Source of the DNA: Lamellibrachia satsuma
Taxonomy: Eukaryota; Annelida; Polychaeta; Sabellida; Siboglinidae
Direction: 5' to 3'
Length of the DNA: 64,000 nucleotides
NCBI GenBank assembly: GCA_033239005.1
Contig: BSQZ01000034.1
Location: forward strand, 956,001 to 1,020,000
Below, piece after piece: positions 9,401 to 28,900 of the stretch; within the stretch, counting starts at the first letter, position 1; each line of letters starts with the position of its first letter. Both the position numbers and the translations under genes were made by a program. The notes below the pieces were generated by a model. That model was not told the DNA's origin. It worked only from the letters and a program-made list of their open reading frames with translations, and searched no databases.

Positions 9401-11389
9401 ATTACTAGCTAAAACTGAGTAGATCTTGCGTGTCACATCAGTCACCGAAATCACCAAACCTAAACAACATGGCAGTTGGGCCGAATTCTCCGAGGGCCGA
9501 AATCACCACCACCCGTCTCCGCTACTTCTGTTATTGCGATGTTTACTTTCTGACCTAACCATGAAAACGACCACCTAGGGCCACCACTACTACCGCTCGC
9601 ATATATGTGAAAACGTCATAGATTAATAAAAATGTGTAAGCGCTATTACCAATGTCATATAGGCTCCAGACACAATTTTAAGCATGTATGGAATTATCTA
9701 AGATAAACCATGACGGAAAATAAGTCTAAAATTGCACCAGTTTTCATGGTAGCAGCCATCTTGGATTTGCTACCTTTTACAAGTTAAACAAAATCGTAGG
9801 GGAATGTGGGGCATGCATATCCGCATACCTCATTATTGACCAAAGCGCGTGGTATTTGGTTCCAAAATTGTGGTCGCGGTAGCATCTAGCTCATATACCA
9901 AACACTTCAACCAGTGAATTTTAAACACATTGTTTGTGCAGAATGTAATTGTATACATATATTGATACACTCACACCTACAATAATACATGCATAGTGGT
10001 GTGTTTATGCTGTTTTGGAATGTGTATTATTACTGTTGTCGTCGGACAAGTAAAATTTTACCGCCAATGACTGCGTATGCGTGAAAATTGACAATATTCA
10101 GTTGTCGTTTGGGGCATGTCCGTACAGGCGTGTGCGGACACATTGACGCTTTTAACACCTGAAGCACCACCGACATTGCTAGGATTTGGCAGCCTGGCAT
10201 TATTTATATGTTTTAAGTATTTCCGGAAATTGTTGAAGTCGTTACTGCATAGTTAAGAAGCAAGTCACTCAGCTTTAAGCATTCCACCATTTTTTTTCAC
10301 AAAATCTCTTGTTGTGTTTAAAATGAGAACGTCTAATTTTTATTGTCATACAAAGGACCGTGACGAGGACTCCCAGCAGACCGCCAGAAAATAAAAACTA
10401 TCTAGCAGCTTGGTGGGAGTCTCTGACCAGTTCGTTCCAAACAAGAACGCTATGCTTAGAAGATGTGTTCCTGGCGTTAGTAAAGATAGTCTCGGCAGCA
10501 TCCTTGAGTGAATGTATAATATAATTGTAATGTACATCCTGGACCCACAACATTTTTGGGACCAAGTGAACACAAAATAAATGACAGAAAAGCCATTTAG
10601 TAAAATAAAACACATTTCAATGACAATTATCCCTCAATGAAATTATCCCTAGTATGCAGCACATTTCATTTATAGGACGCACGATATGTCATTGCGTATT
10701 AGATAACACACTGTAAAATAAAGGGAACTACATTTACACTAACCTTTCGACATTCAAGTACAATATTAGAAAATTAATCGCACCTACCCTAGACGCTCTA
10801 ACACTCGCAGTGAAGTCAGTGCGCGCTCTGTCGAACTGTGATAATTCGTCAAGGCGACGCTCGCGTCGTCTTTCTACACAACCAAAAGCTAGCTCGTTAG
10901 AGCGGCTGATTGGACAGTTGGACGGCACGTGCAGCTTAGGGTGACGTCATTCGCTCCGTCGAGCATTTGACAACAGGCTATTATCGTTGTCTAATAATTT
11001 ATCCAACATAAGTGAACTTTTATGGTAGCTCAGTTGGTTTTACCCAGCCAATCATGCACATTTGTGATGTTATATCTTTTTCATAAATGAGAAAGTCAAA
11101 CAAATTAAAAAGTCAAATGTTTAAAAATTAAATAATTTGTGTAACTGAGAACACGTATCTGAACGATATACGAATTCATCAAAATAAACTAAGTTGAGGT
11201 GAAGTGGTTTATTCCGTAGTTGGCTTGCTTAAGATAAACAGTCAGTCACATTATGATGATGATCATTATTAAGATAAACAGTCAATCATATCATGATGAT
11301 TATCATCATCAACAGCATCCGTCGTCCGGACTTGGACGGAATGAAAGCGGCAACACGTTGCCTCCACACTTTCTTCGTTTGCATCGACG
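9401..11389. other. Intergenic DNA with a CpG-rich stretch
   Basis: No gene is supported. Around 10385-10570 a minus-strand frame reads HYNYIIHSLKDAAETIFTNA followed by SKHSVLVWNELVRDSHQAAR. It looks like real but unidentified transposon-type coding sequence; it is short and I cannot place it. The CpG-rich stretch at 10785-10990 is listed separately. The rest is AT-rich and featureless. Confidence 0.4.
10785..10990. promoter_or_regulatory. CpG-rich promoter-like stretch with E-box and CRE
   Basis: This is a local cluster of CpG dinucleotides in otherwise CpG-poor DNA, containing GCGACGCTCGCGTCGTC near 10855, an E-box in GGCACGTGCAG near 10923 and GTGACGTCATTCG near 10941 (full CRE). No downstream first exon was recognised on either strand, so the gene it might serve is unknown or lost. 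Confidence 0.3.
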
Positions 11390-11975
11390 AGGAGACCTCA
11401 GCTGGCTCACGGCCTACATCTCTCGTGGTACGTCGGGGTTTCCTGCCCCGCCAAGCTGTAACTCTAAGAAATTACCAAGCTTGAAGACTTGTTGATCGAA
11501 TGCCCTCTTGCAGTGACCAGCAAAATCCTCTTACCGCAGTCGACAAAGGTGGTAGTTGGGCGTTGGTCATATGGTCCAGCCATCTGACATCAAGCACGCG
11601 CCACAGAAGCTGGGTATAGCATCCATCTATTCGGTCTTCAAAATTGCGGTTGACTGTTCATGCTTCTGATCCGCACAGTAGGACGCTCTCAACATAAGCT
11701 TTGGAGAAGGCTAGTTTGGCGTCACGACCAATATCTGACTTCAAGTTTGTGCTTACCTGAACATGAAGGTCTTCATTGAGTTAGGGGGCTATTGATCCGA
11801 TGTATTCGAAATCCATTCTATTTTCCAGTGTTTTAACACAAGTTGTGTATGTTATGTTCATCAGCACAGTTTTCGTTTTATTGGCATTGAGATGGAGCCC
11901 TACATAGTTGGAACCTTGTTCGGCGCTCATAAGCAGCTGTTCTGATATACCAAATAAGTTGACCAACAAAGCAAT
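11390..11975 (-). pseudogene. Degenerate non-LTR reverse transcriptase remnant in copy B
   Basis: The minus-strand frame contains EQGSNYVGLHLNANKTKTV, parallel to the remnant at 1409-1560 in copy A, followed by the same broken C-terminal tail. It is clearly dead. Its presence in both copies means it predates the duplication. Confidence 0.6.
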
Positions 11976-12835
11976 GTAATCTGCTATGTAAACTGCATAA
12001 TGAACACCGAGTCAGAAAGGCAAAGAAGATAAGTTGCAAATACCGCTAAGTAATTTAAGAGTTAGCTGTCTTAATTATTCATTTACATAATAATATTTCC
12101 GGTTTGCAGTTGTTTTCAAAATAAACAAAACAGTACTATTTTATTTTAAATGTGATAATGTTGGTACTGAAACGAATATACCAATTTTACCCAATACAAA
12201 AACACCAATATATTCTACTATGTTGCTAATCTATATTTTCAGCGGATAGCCATAACATCGTGTCCATTTGTATTACTGCCGATTTACCGGCACCACGTGT
12301 AGAACTAATGAGCATTGTCGCATACATGATCTAGCCTTTGGCTAGACAACTGTGTTATAGAAAATAGACAGGAATAACTAGTAACATGTAATTTAATGGT
12401 GTCCATCTGCAAACTTAGTCAATCACTTCCGGTGCTCTTGGTCGCGCTCCGGGTCCAACTACTCAGCATTGTGCGTCATTCAATACTAACCCGAGCCCTT
12501 TAAATCCATCCTCTAAATAAAGCACTTAATTAGCTAATTAGTAGAGGGTCATTTGCGATGACAACGAAGATACAACCGATTCATTTAGATGACCACTGGC
12601 TCAACATTCGGACCCACGAGTCACGCGTGCATCCACGTGACGGCGAACAATCGAATCGACAAACACTAATTAGCGGATGTCAAAGCCCACAACTAACATT
12701 CACGTTACTTGTTTGTTATTATTCAATATATACATTACGCAAGCACGCACGCACACACTACACACAAAAACGCACATACCCACGCATACATCACACACAA
12801 GAGTGCTCGTATATAGAGATATATATGTACATACA

Positions 12836-13135
12836 AGGAGGTTAAGAGGAGATCAAATGAAGTTTTTAAGATACTAAATGGAAGTACTCATTCTCACAGA
12901 GAACAATAAATTAATTAAACAACTTTATACAGATTGTGTAACTGCTTGCAGCGCGAATATGTTTAAAAACAAGGTTGACACCTATCTCACGAAGGCGGGT
13001 TACACATAAATGGAAAAAATTGGGCTCTCGATAAGACAATGTCCCGAGTATGGCTTCCTTGTCCACTCGCCATCTGGGCACTTGCCTTTGATGGCAATCT
13101 TGTTAAATCTTGTTAAATCTTATTAAACATTCCAA
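12836..13135 (+). pseudogene. CR1-like LINE 3' fragment inserted in copy B
   Basis: It begins at the remnant of LRGDQ (AGGTTAAGAGGAGATCAAA), continues with NMFKNKVDTYLTKAGYT and a stop, and ends in the family 3' UTR (CTCGATAAGACAATGTCCCG, TGTCCACTCGCCATCTGG) and three partly diverged copies of the GTTAAATCTT tail unit. It is a 5'-truncated and internally deleted copy. Confidence 0.82.
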
Positions 13136-13769
13136 CCTAAGTTAGTCGACATTTACCGTGTTGATGAGCCTGTCAATACACAAATGTACAGAGTCATGAC
13201 ATGTTTTTAATCAGTGTTGGACATACAGTGTAGATTTCACAAGAACCATGCCATCAATAATACATTTGCATTTTAATAAAATGTTTTGAGCTTCGTTCTC
13301 TTCATTGGGACCCACACAGTAAGGTTTATTTCTTTGACAAATCTCTCTAACAACTGCTGTCCAATCTCATCAAGACCTAATATATCTTCGGCCGCTTTCT
13401 TATCCATAGCATCTCTGGTAAGGTGATATCATTTTCGGCTGCCGGAAATTGGTTTTCGTGTTCAAGAAATACCCCAGTGAACTTGGCAGCATTCTTCATT
13501 ATTCGGAAGAACTTTCCTCTTGCGATCTCGCGGTGCTGCGTTGTATTGTCACCACTGCCAATGCCGTATTCTTACGCTAACTTGTCTAATAACTTCGGCA
13601 CCTCAGGCGCAATGAGAAATTAGGAACTTATCTTGAGTATTTTATCCTACCTACAACCCATATCCTACAACCCATCAAGTATTAGGTTTTCCCTGTCGTC
13701 ACACAGGTTTTCCCATTCGTCGAATTCTGTCCAGATGTCTGGATTCATGCAGCCTTTCTGTCTGCTGCT

Positions 13770-14515
<746 letters not shown>

Positions 14516-15197
14516 GGTGGACTTCGGATTTTAAAAAGAAACATACAATATATTTTTATTTGAAATCACTAACACTTATTTCATCGATTGAGTGTAAACA
14601 AATTGTTACAAAGCTGTTAATGGGTGAAATAGTTATAATTATCAAACGACGAAAACATGTTTTGAGAAAAGATGCCAACACACAAAACTACTACACTTAG
14701 TCGAACGACTGCAACACATTAATTTGGAATGATTTTTCGCTGTGGTTTAGTGAAAACGCATTATTTTTATTATTTTTATATATTAGTTTTGACTAACTAG
14801 AACAGTGGCCTACACTAGTCCACGAGCGTCCAGAACGAACAAGAAATTAAAACAGGCCTCTTACTCTGTAATCATAAGGTCATCAAGGATCGTCAAATCC
14901 AAACAAAGCACCTAAATCCGTCATAGACATGTATTTATATACATGTATTATATTCCACGCTATCAACGATATGTTAGAGTTGCTAATTTCAAAACATTTA
15001 ACTGCGACTCATAGACAAAGAATCGTACAAAATGCAAGGATCATCCACCAATCCAGATTATATTCGAACCTGCCGACCGCCAGGGAAATTAATACTACCC
15101 GTCTACAACGAAAACGTCGCGTGGACAACTCTGCGTGTAGACGGGCGATAATACAAGACGCTGAGGCACTTGGTTTGCTGTAACAAATTTCGAAAAA
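14516..15197. other. 5' flank of TEX261, with an 84-codon upstream ORF
   Basis: AT-rich flank. An ATG-initiated ORF (14929-15183) ends 15 bp before the TEX261 start codon. Its C-terminal half is basic (REINTTRLQRKRRVDNSACR) and no family was recognised. If the mRNA starts upstream it would act as an upstream ORF; otherwise it is chance. No TATA box or CpG island stands out. Confidence 0.3.
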
Positions 15198-20891
<5,694 letters not shown>

Positions 20892-22009
20892 GAGACCGTC
20901 TCCTTCGTATTATGGATCAAAGTGGGCCAGTTATTGCCTGAGAAACTTACTTAAATTGGCAAGTGTGTGGACAGTGTATTGGATTGCAACCATCGGCAAG
21001 TTTGGCAGAACGCTTGCTTAAAGACAAGATGGTGTGACTTCGGTGATTATGCAACTACTGTGAATCCAGAGAACCGACAGGGTAGAGGGGGTAATGGTGA
21101 TCTGTGTCATATACTTCTTATATCGTGCGCGGGGTAATAAGTGAAGACCAGGGCAGGGTTTAATTACACAAAACAAAATAAATTACAATTACTTTTTATT
21201 TAAATTCTCAAAAAATTCAAGTAAGTTACAATTACACCATTCCAATTACGTGTTATGATCGACTGTTTTTATTCCAAAAGTTTAGTCAGTATTAGGAACA
21301 TAGGAATGGTAAATTTTGGATTGCAGAAAACTGTTTTATGGACAACTACCCAGGTAGTTGATGTTGCATAACAGGGTTACAATGTAAATATGTTCAGCCT
21401 GGTTTAGTGCTTATAGTGAAATATACGAGTGGATTAACTGGATAAAAATAACTACTGCATATTGTAAAATGTTACATCTTGCCACGTTTCTATCTTAGCC
21501 GCAGCATCAGGAGATCATGTGGTATTTTGACATCACTACCAATTCCAACTTTTGTAACACGGTGATTTATCGGCGGGATGTCATATGATTTCAATTACAC
21601 TTATTGTATTGGGTCACGAGTTAGAAGTGTTAGTTTCCAACAAAAGGATAAATGTTAACTTTAACAATTGTTTGTTAACATCGAGTCAACATTTAAAGCT
21701 GCCTCTGCTGTTTAATTATTTTTAGCTCATTTCAGACTCGCTATGTACAAAATCAAACTTATATAGTATAGACTAAATGACATGCTAGCTTGCAATTGTG
21801 TTATTTACTTTTGTTAAACTCATCAGATTAAATTGTTTTGATGAACTGAAAAAGGGCAAAACAGCAGCCATGTGTAGCCCACCTCTATATACTATAAAAT
21901 GTGTAGCCCACGTCTATATATGATGAAATCAGCCTATTCACACATTGAAAACTACCCGATCTAATGATCAAAGTCAATTCTTTAAATGGTTTAGCAGAAG
22001 TATATATAC
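20892..22009 (+). other. TEX261 3' UTR and intergenic DNA
   Basis: AATAAA at 21177-21182 is the first good poly(A) signal, about 285 bp past the stop, and plausibly ends the TEX261 mRNA. Beyond it is AT-rich sequence without a gene. A 20-bp string CCCACxTCTATATA is present twice near 21878 and 21908. Confidence 0.5.
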
Positions 22010-22298
22010 AGTAATTCAAACTATTAAGCATACATGCCCTAATTAGCGTAGGCCCCTTTTTAATCAACAGGATCCTTAATTGTAATTTGACTAGTGTGGA
22101 ACAACTGAAAAGTGTCACCATCTAGTGTGAAACAGTTGCACCACTTTTCAGTTGTTCTACACTAGTCGCCCACTAGTGTTAAACAGTTACCTTATTGTTG
22201 AGAAAAAAATGTTGGTGTGTACTTATAAGATTCCTTGATATTTTTCCATGGCCCAATTTCTTTTCAAGCCTACTATAGGCTTATTAGGTCGAATACAG
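22010..22298 (-). mobile_element. MITE family M, copy 2
   Basis: The right end GTCGAATACAG plus TA is well kept; the left end is degenerate (CAGTAATTCAAACTATTAAG). The internal pair CAACTGAAAAGTGTC and CCACTTTTCAGTTGTT forms a stem. It shares ATGCCCTAATTAGCGT, GTTAAACAGTTACCTTATTG and TTTTTCCATGGCCCAATTT with copy 3. Confidence 0.8.
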
Positions 22299-22545
22299 TA
22301 TTCTTATTTTGTTATACTTACTCTTACTATTCAAGTACTACATATCTGAATATCAATTAACCTGATTTACGATTGGCTAAATGAATCATAAGAGCAAGCT
22401 TTATAGAAATTCATACAACAAAATCTCCATGAATGGAAATAAATATTATAGAGATCACTAATGGTTTATTGCCATCTTCTCACATACCTATTGTGTCAAA
22501 CCTTCATGAAAGCCAGCTTTCGTCTGTATGTTTAAACATTGTTAT

Positions 22546-22790
22546 ATAAAAACATCAGCTTTTCACCGACATCGTACTGATGTGTATTTATTTTTATGGT
22601 CGTTATAAGGAAATATAGATGAATTGGTAACTGGTATTTTACAAAAGTATTATTAAATATGTGTTATGTAGGTGCACGACTATCAAAAACTGATATTGGC
22701 TTATTGTTATCTAAAAACATCAGCTTTTCACTGACATCGTACTGATGTGTGTTTATTTTTATATATTATTATCAAGGGAATATATACAAT
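22546..22790. repeat. Direct repeat of about 70 bp downstream of PSTK
   Basis: AAAAACATCAGCTTTTCACC with ACATCGTACTGATGTGT and TTTATTTTTAT occurs at 22546-22621 and again at 22712-22790. On the PSTK strand each copy supplies AATAAA poly(A) signals, so the duplication may sit in or just past the PSTK 3' UTR. Confidence 0.7.
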
Positions 22791-22898
22791 TCACTGCACA
22801 CATCACATGCATGCACGCACACATACATCAACTTTGACTATGTATATGTAACTTTCGTTTCACTTTCATTTCTATTTTTTACTCTTACTTTCATGTCC

Positions 22899-22901
<3 letters not shown>

Positions 22902-22932
<31 letters not shown>
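22902..22932. repeat. (CA)n microsatellite
   Basis: About 15 CA units followed by three ACC units, about 55 bp from the PSTK stop codon and in its 3' UTR on the minus strand. Confidence 0.95.
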
Positions 22933-22933
<1 letters not shown>

Positions 22934-22987
22934 ACCACCACACATTGGTGTCATAAACAATTACATAATTATTTATATTCCAGAGTC

Positions 22988-25900
22988 TCATTCCAGTGCG
23001 ATCTTGAACTTCTCCACAGACTGTAGGTACGAGCTTGCTACAAACTTGTAGAGAGTACTGTTGCTGTCTTCTGCAGCATCTGTTGTACACGACTCTAATT
23101 CTCTGGGGATGTGTTTGGCGTTGGTCTTCATGTCTTGCAAGATTTCAGTACGAGCATTGTTAAGACAGGCCGCATACTCTCTCAAACCTTCCTTGCTGCA
23201 TTGTGTGCCTGAAACAAAGCAGAAACATACTTGATTATTTTTAGATATGAAAAAGGAAAAGAACATGTTGTTATATAGCGATGTATCCAGTCCATAGGAC
23301 TGTCCAGGGGGCTTTACACTTCTCCCCTGGCAGACTTGTTTATTCCAGCACCAACTTGACTTCACTTGGAAGCATTCAGCCATGCTGCAATTAGTGTGCA
23401 GACCATTTGTTCAAATAACCACCACTGTGTATAGCCAGATAGGGCCTACTCGTTTCCAGATGAGTGAACTAAGGCAATGTAAATGAACAAAACTGGTTGT
23501 GCAATTTTGCCAAGGGCCAAAAGTTGAGAATTTCACAGTGTCTGGTAATTTTGAATGAAGTCCTGGAAAGTAATTTTTTTAAGTACATCTTTACATTTGT
23601 AAAAGTAGGAAATGAAAATGTTAAAGACCATTTCAATCTTGTCATACAAATTTTAAATTACAATTATTAATGATGGTAACATGTTGCATCCACACTGATT
23701 ATATATCGATATACTGTATTGTTATAACTTTTGTCTGTGAAGTGACTTCTCTTATGGTTTTCTATACGTTTTCTTGGTTGATGAACTCAACATGGGAAGA
23801 CAGGGTTGCTTTGGAGACTGACATAATCCACACATAGGTGGAAATGCTACACGTGCACATTTTTAAAACTCCATCATCAACTGTTTTAGACCATCGCAAA
23901 TCCGGTTAATTGATGTCCAACTATATAATTTGTGAGTAGTAATTTTATGTAACATCCGCAGTCGATTTCATTAAAAAAATGCATATTTTATTCAAATCAT
24001 CTAAAGAACTGACTTTAGATCTGATAAGGTTCAAAATAGTAGATATCTAAATTGATATACACTGGGCAGGTCAATGCCGATCATGGGCGTCACTTCCATT
24101 CTCTCGCCGATCACATGACAAAGTTACAAAATTTCACCAAGGGTGAAATTCATGAGTTTTCAGCGTTTCCATTTTTACTTCAGTCCATGTTTGACCAAAC
24201 GTTAAGTAAATTAATAGTTTTCTGGTGATTTCACAAAAAAAAAACTACATACAAAAGTTGCACAAATGAGCTACCATGTTGCAATGGACACTAGATAGGT
24301 TTGATTTTTTTCAAAATTAATTTGAAATGAGACTAGCGAAAAAAATTTATTGAGGAGGGGACCTTTAAACACCACAAAGACAGCTACCTACTTTTAAAAT
24401 GTACCATTTGTTCAGTGACAAGTTTGCGCAATATTCTATCAGCCTGATGTATGACATTGGCAGAGCAGACAATCCTCGACTCTTCCCGCCCTACTGTGTC
24501 TTCCGTGCTCAGACCCTTCACAGGATGCGCCACTGCATGACTCAGCAGATTCACGATGCAACATCTGTAAACACGTTTCAAACATTTGCATAAATGGAAA
24601 GAAGATTTAACAATTTCATTATTGAGACAGACCAAATAAAATAAAATCTGGTATGGTCATAAATCAGCAATTTAGCTGCCATTTCACCACTTTGCCATTC
24701 AAATACAAAGTAGCACATTTAACTTCTACAGGTGAAATGTCTAAATTAATACATATATATGCCTATCTTATCTGTCATAGCAACATTTTAAATTTAGGAT
24801 CTGGCTTTTCCTGTCAGTGATAATAGCAACATTGCACACATTTAGCAGAGGGCTTAAGTATTACGGAATAATACAGTTAGTCAAATGTTGGTAAAAAAGA
24901 TCACAGAATATTTTTGTAAGAACAATCCTCTTACATCCTTTGAATAACTCCATTAAAAACTGTTGTCTTGTCATTCTAGAAGTTTTATGAAGTTGGAATT
25001 AAGAAACTTGCATGTGTTCTGCTTTCAATTCATCATGTTTCCAAATTAAACAGTTCTGCTCGAAAGGTTCCTCAGGGTCTGGGGGTTCCATTTTTGTTGC
25101 CATGGCAATGATGACATCATCAGCAACAGGTTCCTGCCTTCTGGCATTTCTCACCAGTGCCTCGGTGGTGTCACACGGAATGTATAACTCTGCAAAACCG
25201 ATCTCGTCTGAAAACGAATTGTACAACCATTGTGCCTTGCTATGCAAATGTAGTCATCTATATTTCACTCATATAATATATAATGAATAAAGTTAATTCA
25301 CATATTGGTCAAGTCACAATTTACAGTATATAATTATTATAACATTGAACATAAACAAAACATGAGATTAATTTAAACTGAAATAGTAATCATATTAGCA
25401 CCTCTGTGGTTGAATGTAATTTATAGTCTCACGCCAGATTTTGCCTCATTTTGTGATCTTGCTGCATCTCACATTAGATACGTCATTAGTCCGATATAAA
25501 ATCATACATCGGTCACTGGGAGTATAAATTTCTGACAAAGTTAACTTTTTTGAAGATAAATTATGCATAAACAGGTTTTTGAGACATGTTTCCGTATATC
25601 TAGTTCAATATTAATAACCAGGTGGTCTTACTGGTACAACGATGTGTTATACCAGTAAGTGCATTTTGTAAATACGCCATATTTCACCTTATCAGATGAA
25701 GATGTATGCAACTGTTCATAATAATCAGTACAGGAAAGTAATCGAACAGCCCCGTGATTTTTATACATTTAATGTGTTGCATATTACCATACAGCGAGGC
25801 TTTTATTCGAAGACACTCTTTCTTTTAAGGCAAATTCTCGCTTTGAGAAAAGTATATTTCGGTCGTTCGATATTGGTGAGTAATTCACTCAAACCAACTG

Positions 25901-28900
25901 TTTGTACTTGATAGATGAAATAACTCGTAGTTGTTTCGAATACTGATTCCATGTATCTTCGGATATTTGTGAAAACCTTATTATATTACTTAAGGCAAAA
26001 CCCACACCAACCAGTACACACACATATATATAATTATTAGTTAACTAACGGTTAAGTCCACAAAAAAACACCAAATGAATGTTGGGTTTACCATGAAAAC
26101 ACTTCACTATACATATGTGCCAACCCGGAGTGTTACACACCTGTACCATCAACCCATAAATGAAACTGTATAATTATCTATGTCTGCTGGTTTACCATGC
26201 ATGCTCAAAAGGAGTTTTCCCTGCAAACTGAGATATGACTGTGTACAGCTAACACATTTGTGAGCGTCACTCTTAAACCATGTCTGGATTTAATTACAGT
26301 TTTGCAAATTTATGTGCGCGCATGCATATGGTATTCATATTTTACATTTATTTGTTTACTTACAGTCACGAGCCAGTTGGTAGTATTCATATCTCATGCT
26401 TCTGTAGTACATATTGTCATCCACAATGATAACATATTTGTTGTCACTGCTGATGCCATCATGGAAAAGATGCTTACAGCCAGTTACTGATGTATATTGC
26501 TGCCACAGTTTCTCATCCGGTGGCTCCCTCTGCCAATACGAAGTTCCTTCTACAGTGTCCTTCGTGTACCCCTGGTCTGCTGGCGTCCTGAATTTTATCT
26601 CCTGAACAGTCTTCTCGACACATTTAACAATTTTCTTCCTGAAATCTTTCCACTGGGAATTTGGCTGTAAACAATGCAAATGTGGCATGTGTTAACAATG
26701 AACACCATGCAGAAAGAACAGTCAAGCATTCAGCATGTCCTTTAGAGGTGGATTGTTTAGAGAAAATATTTGATTTATTAACTCCTTCCTCAATTCATTT
26801 AGCCCATTGTGAATCAGGTTCATCGATGGCGCACTCAGCTTAATAAAAGAATGCATATATGTCAATACTAGATAGGTTCGATATGTTTGATAAACGAGTA
26901 TAAAATGAGACATGCAAAACATTTAATTGAGGAGGGACCTTTAATATATTTTCAAGTTATTAACTTAGTTAATTAGTTTCTGCAACCAAATCCCTGCAAT
27001 AATAATAAGGACCCCTGTAAAGATCCACAGCTATCAACAATTGCTTCATTAATTTTCATTACACTTATTTATTTTAATTGAAGCTAGTTTTACTAACAAC
27101 ATTGGGATCAAGTACACAAACACCTGCTCACCAAAACAAAACCCTGATTGTTATCGTTTACATAAGACATGTCACTCAGCATCCACCAATAGAGGTGGAG
27201 GGGAAGGCAGTGTTAGTTGAGCCACTGGGACAGTTGAGCCACCCATGTTTCCCAGGAAACTACAGCAGCGACAGTTACATGGTACCACCCAGTGATTGAA
27301 CATGTTATTAGAACACGACTGAAGTATGATAGGTCACACTTGTCACAACGGTTAGAACATGTGCGCTAAAAGTATGTTTTTTTATGCTTTTCGAAACGGT
27401 TGGTAATTGTGATTAATGTCTGGTGGTGTGTAAACAATCAACGCATGTGACCAGACTTTATTGTCTGTGCACTAACAAATGGCTTAATCATGCACAGGGA
27501 AGAAAATTATTTAAATCATTGCGCATTAAAGCGAAGTTAATTAAATAAGCTTAATTGTTGAAACGGGGCTAGTTGAGCCACCAAAGGCTCAAGTGAGGGT
27601 TAGTTGCCCAGCAGCTAAAGAATGAAGACATTGGGGGCATCAGATAGTTACAAGGCAACAAATTAGCAGTTAGTTACACTGATTGCAATTGGCCTATATA
27701 AGTCTAAAATTATTAATTATTTGTGTCAGCCTATTAATTAACCATGTAGACTCATCAGAGATGTGTTGTTCCCATTGGAATGATGCGTTGGCCGATTTTA
27801 ATTTTATTTTACAAGGTCTACGTAAATTATACAAATAATGCATTTACGCAACTTATGCTACACTGTGGCTCAACTTACCCCACACCAAGTGTTAGTTGAG
27901 CCAGCCTACTGACCCTATTTGAATCAGCTATATATAATTATCTATGCATGTTAGATATATTATTACCAATAATCAAAGTTTGTGAGTAAAACAATTTTGT
28001 CTTATGAATATGATTATGCCCTAGACATCAAAATTAATGAAAAATGGCTAACTAACTAACACTGCCTAAATAGGTAATTGTCTAGTAATCAAATCTTATA
28101 TACAGGTATTTCCTAACAGATTAGTCTTTTTATTTTGTCGCATTTACAACTTACAAATTTATGTACATGTTAGACAGCTATTTGAAATCTGCAATAGAGA
28201 ATTGTAGTGTTGTTCATTTATGTAATGTATAAAATACCATTTATTGTAATAATGCTGGACCATAAGGATAATTAATTAAATTAAAATATCTGCTATGTAA
28301 ATGAAAACAACAGAATTTCAGTAATAATAATGAATATTCTGCTTAGCAGCTTATTTCTCAAACTTTATTTGTTACTTTGACAGTAAGTCAATCGTCACAG
28401 GTCATAAACTTAATTACCCGGTAATTGATTTATTGCTAACTGGAGAAAACACCCATTGTCACTGATAACTTTGACACCCACTTGTGCAATAATATTTATG
28501 GCTGTAGACTTGCATCTGACATTGAAAATGATTTGATAAAATATGACAGCAATAGCATAAACATTGTTAATTGACACATAATGTTATGGTCTACATGGGC
28601 AAGGGCACTCTACATTGAGTACAATTGTTGGTGGTTTTATATCTTATTAATTTATATTTAATAATTTATTACATTATAACTTATTTATATTTTAATGCAT
28701 ATTTTAATTGTGTATGTAATGTATATAGTAATTACTTACAGGCATTTACCAGTGTGCAAAGTATAATAAACTGTCACCTTTACGGTTAAAAATATGTATG
28801 TACTGACATGTTCAATTCTGTGTTCAGACTCGATCATAGACTTTTCCACAGCTGATGGCAAAAGTTCGTCATAGCAAATATGAAAACATTGGAACTGTCC

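Larger units (their letters stand above)
11390..13722. repeat. Duplicated block, copy B (partner at 1025-2845)
   Basis: Same landmark order and orientation as copy A, starting GGAGACCTCAGCTGGCTCAC at 11390 and ending with TTTTCCCTGTCGTCACACAG near 13708. Between about 12690 and 13285 it contains a CA-rich stretch and a CR1 3' fragment that copy A lacks; there the flanks match directly across the gap (GTCAAAGC, then CGTTCTCTTCA). Confidence 0.8.
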
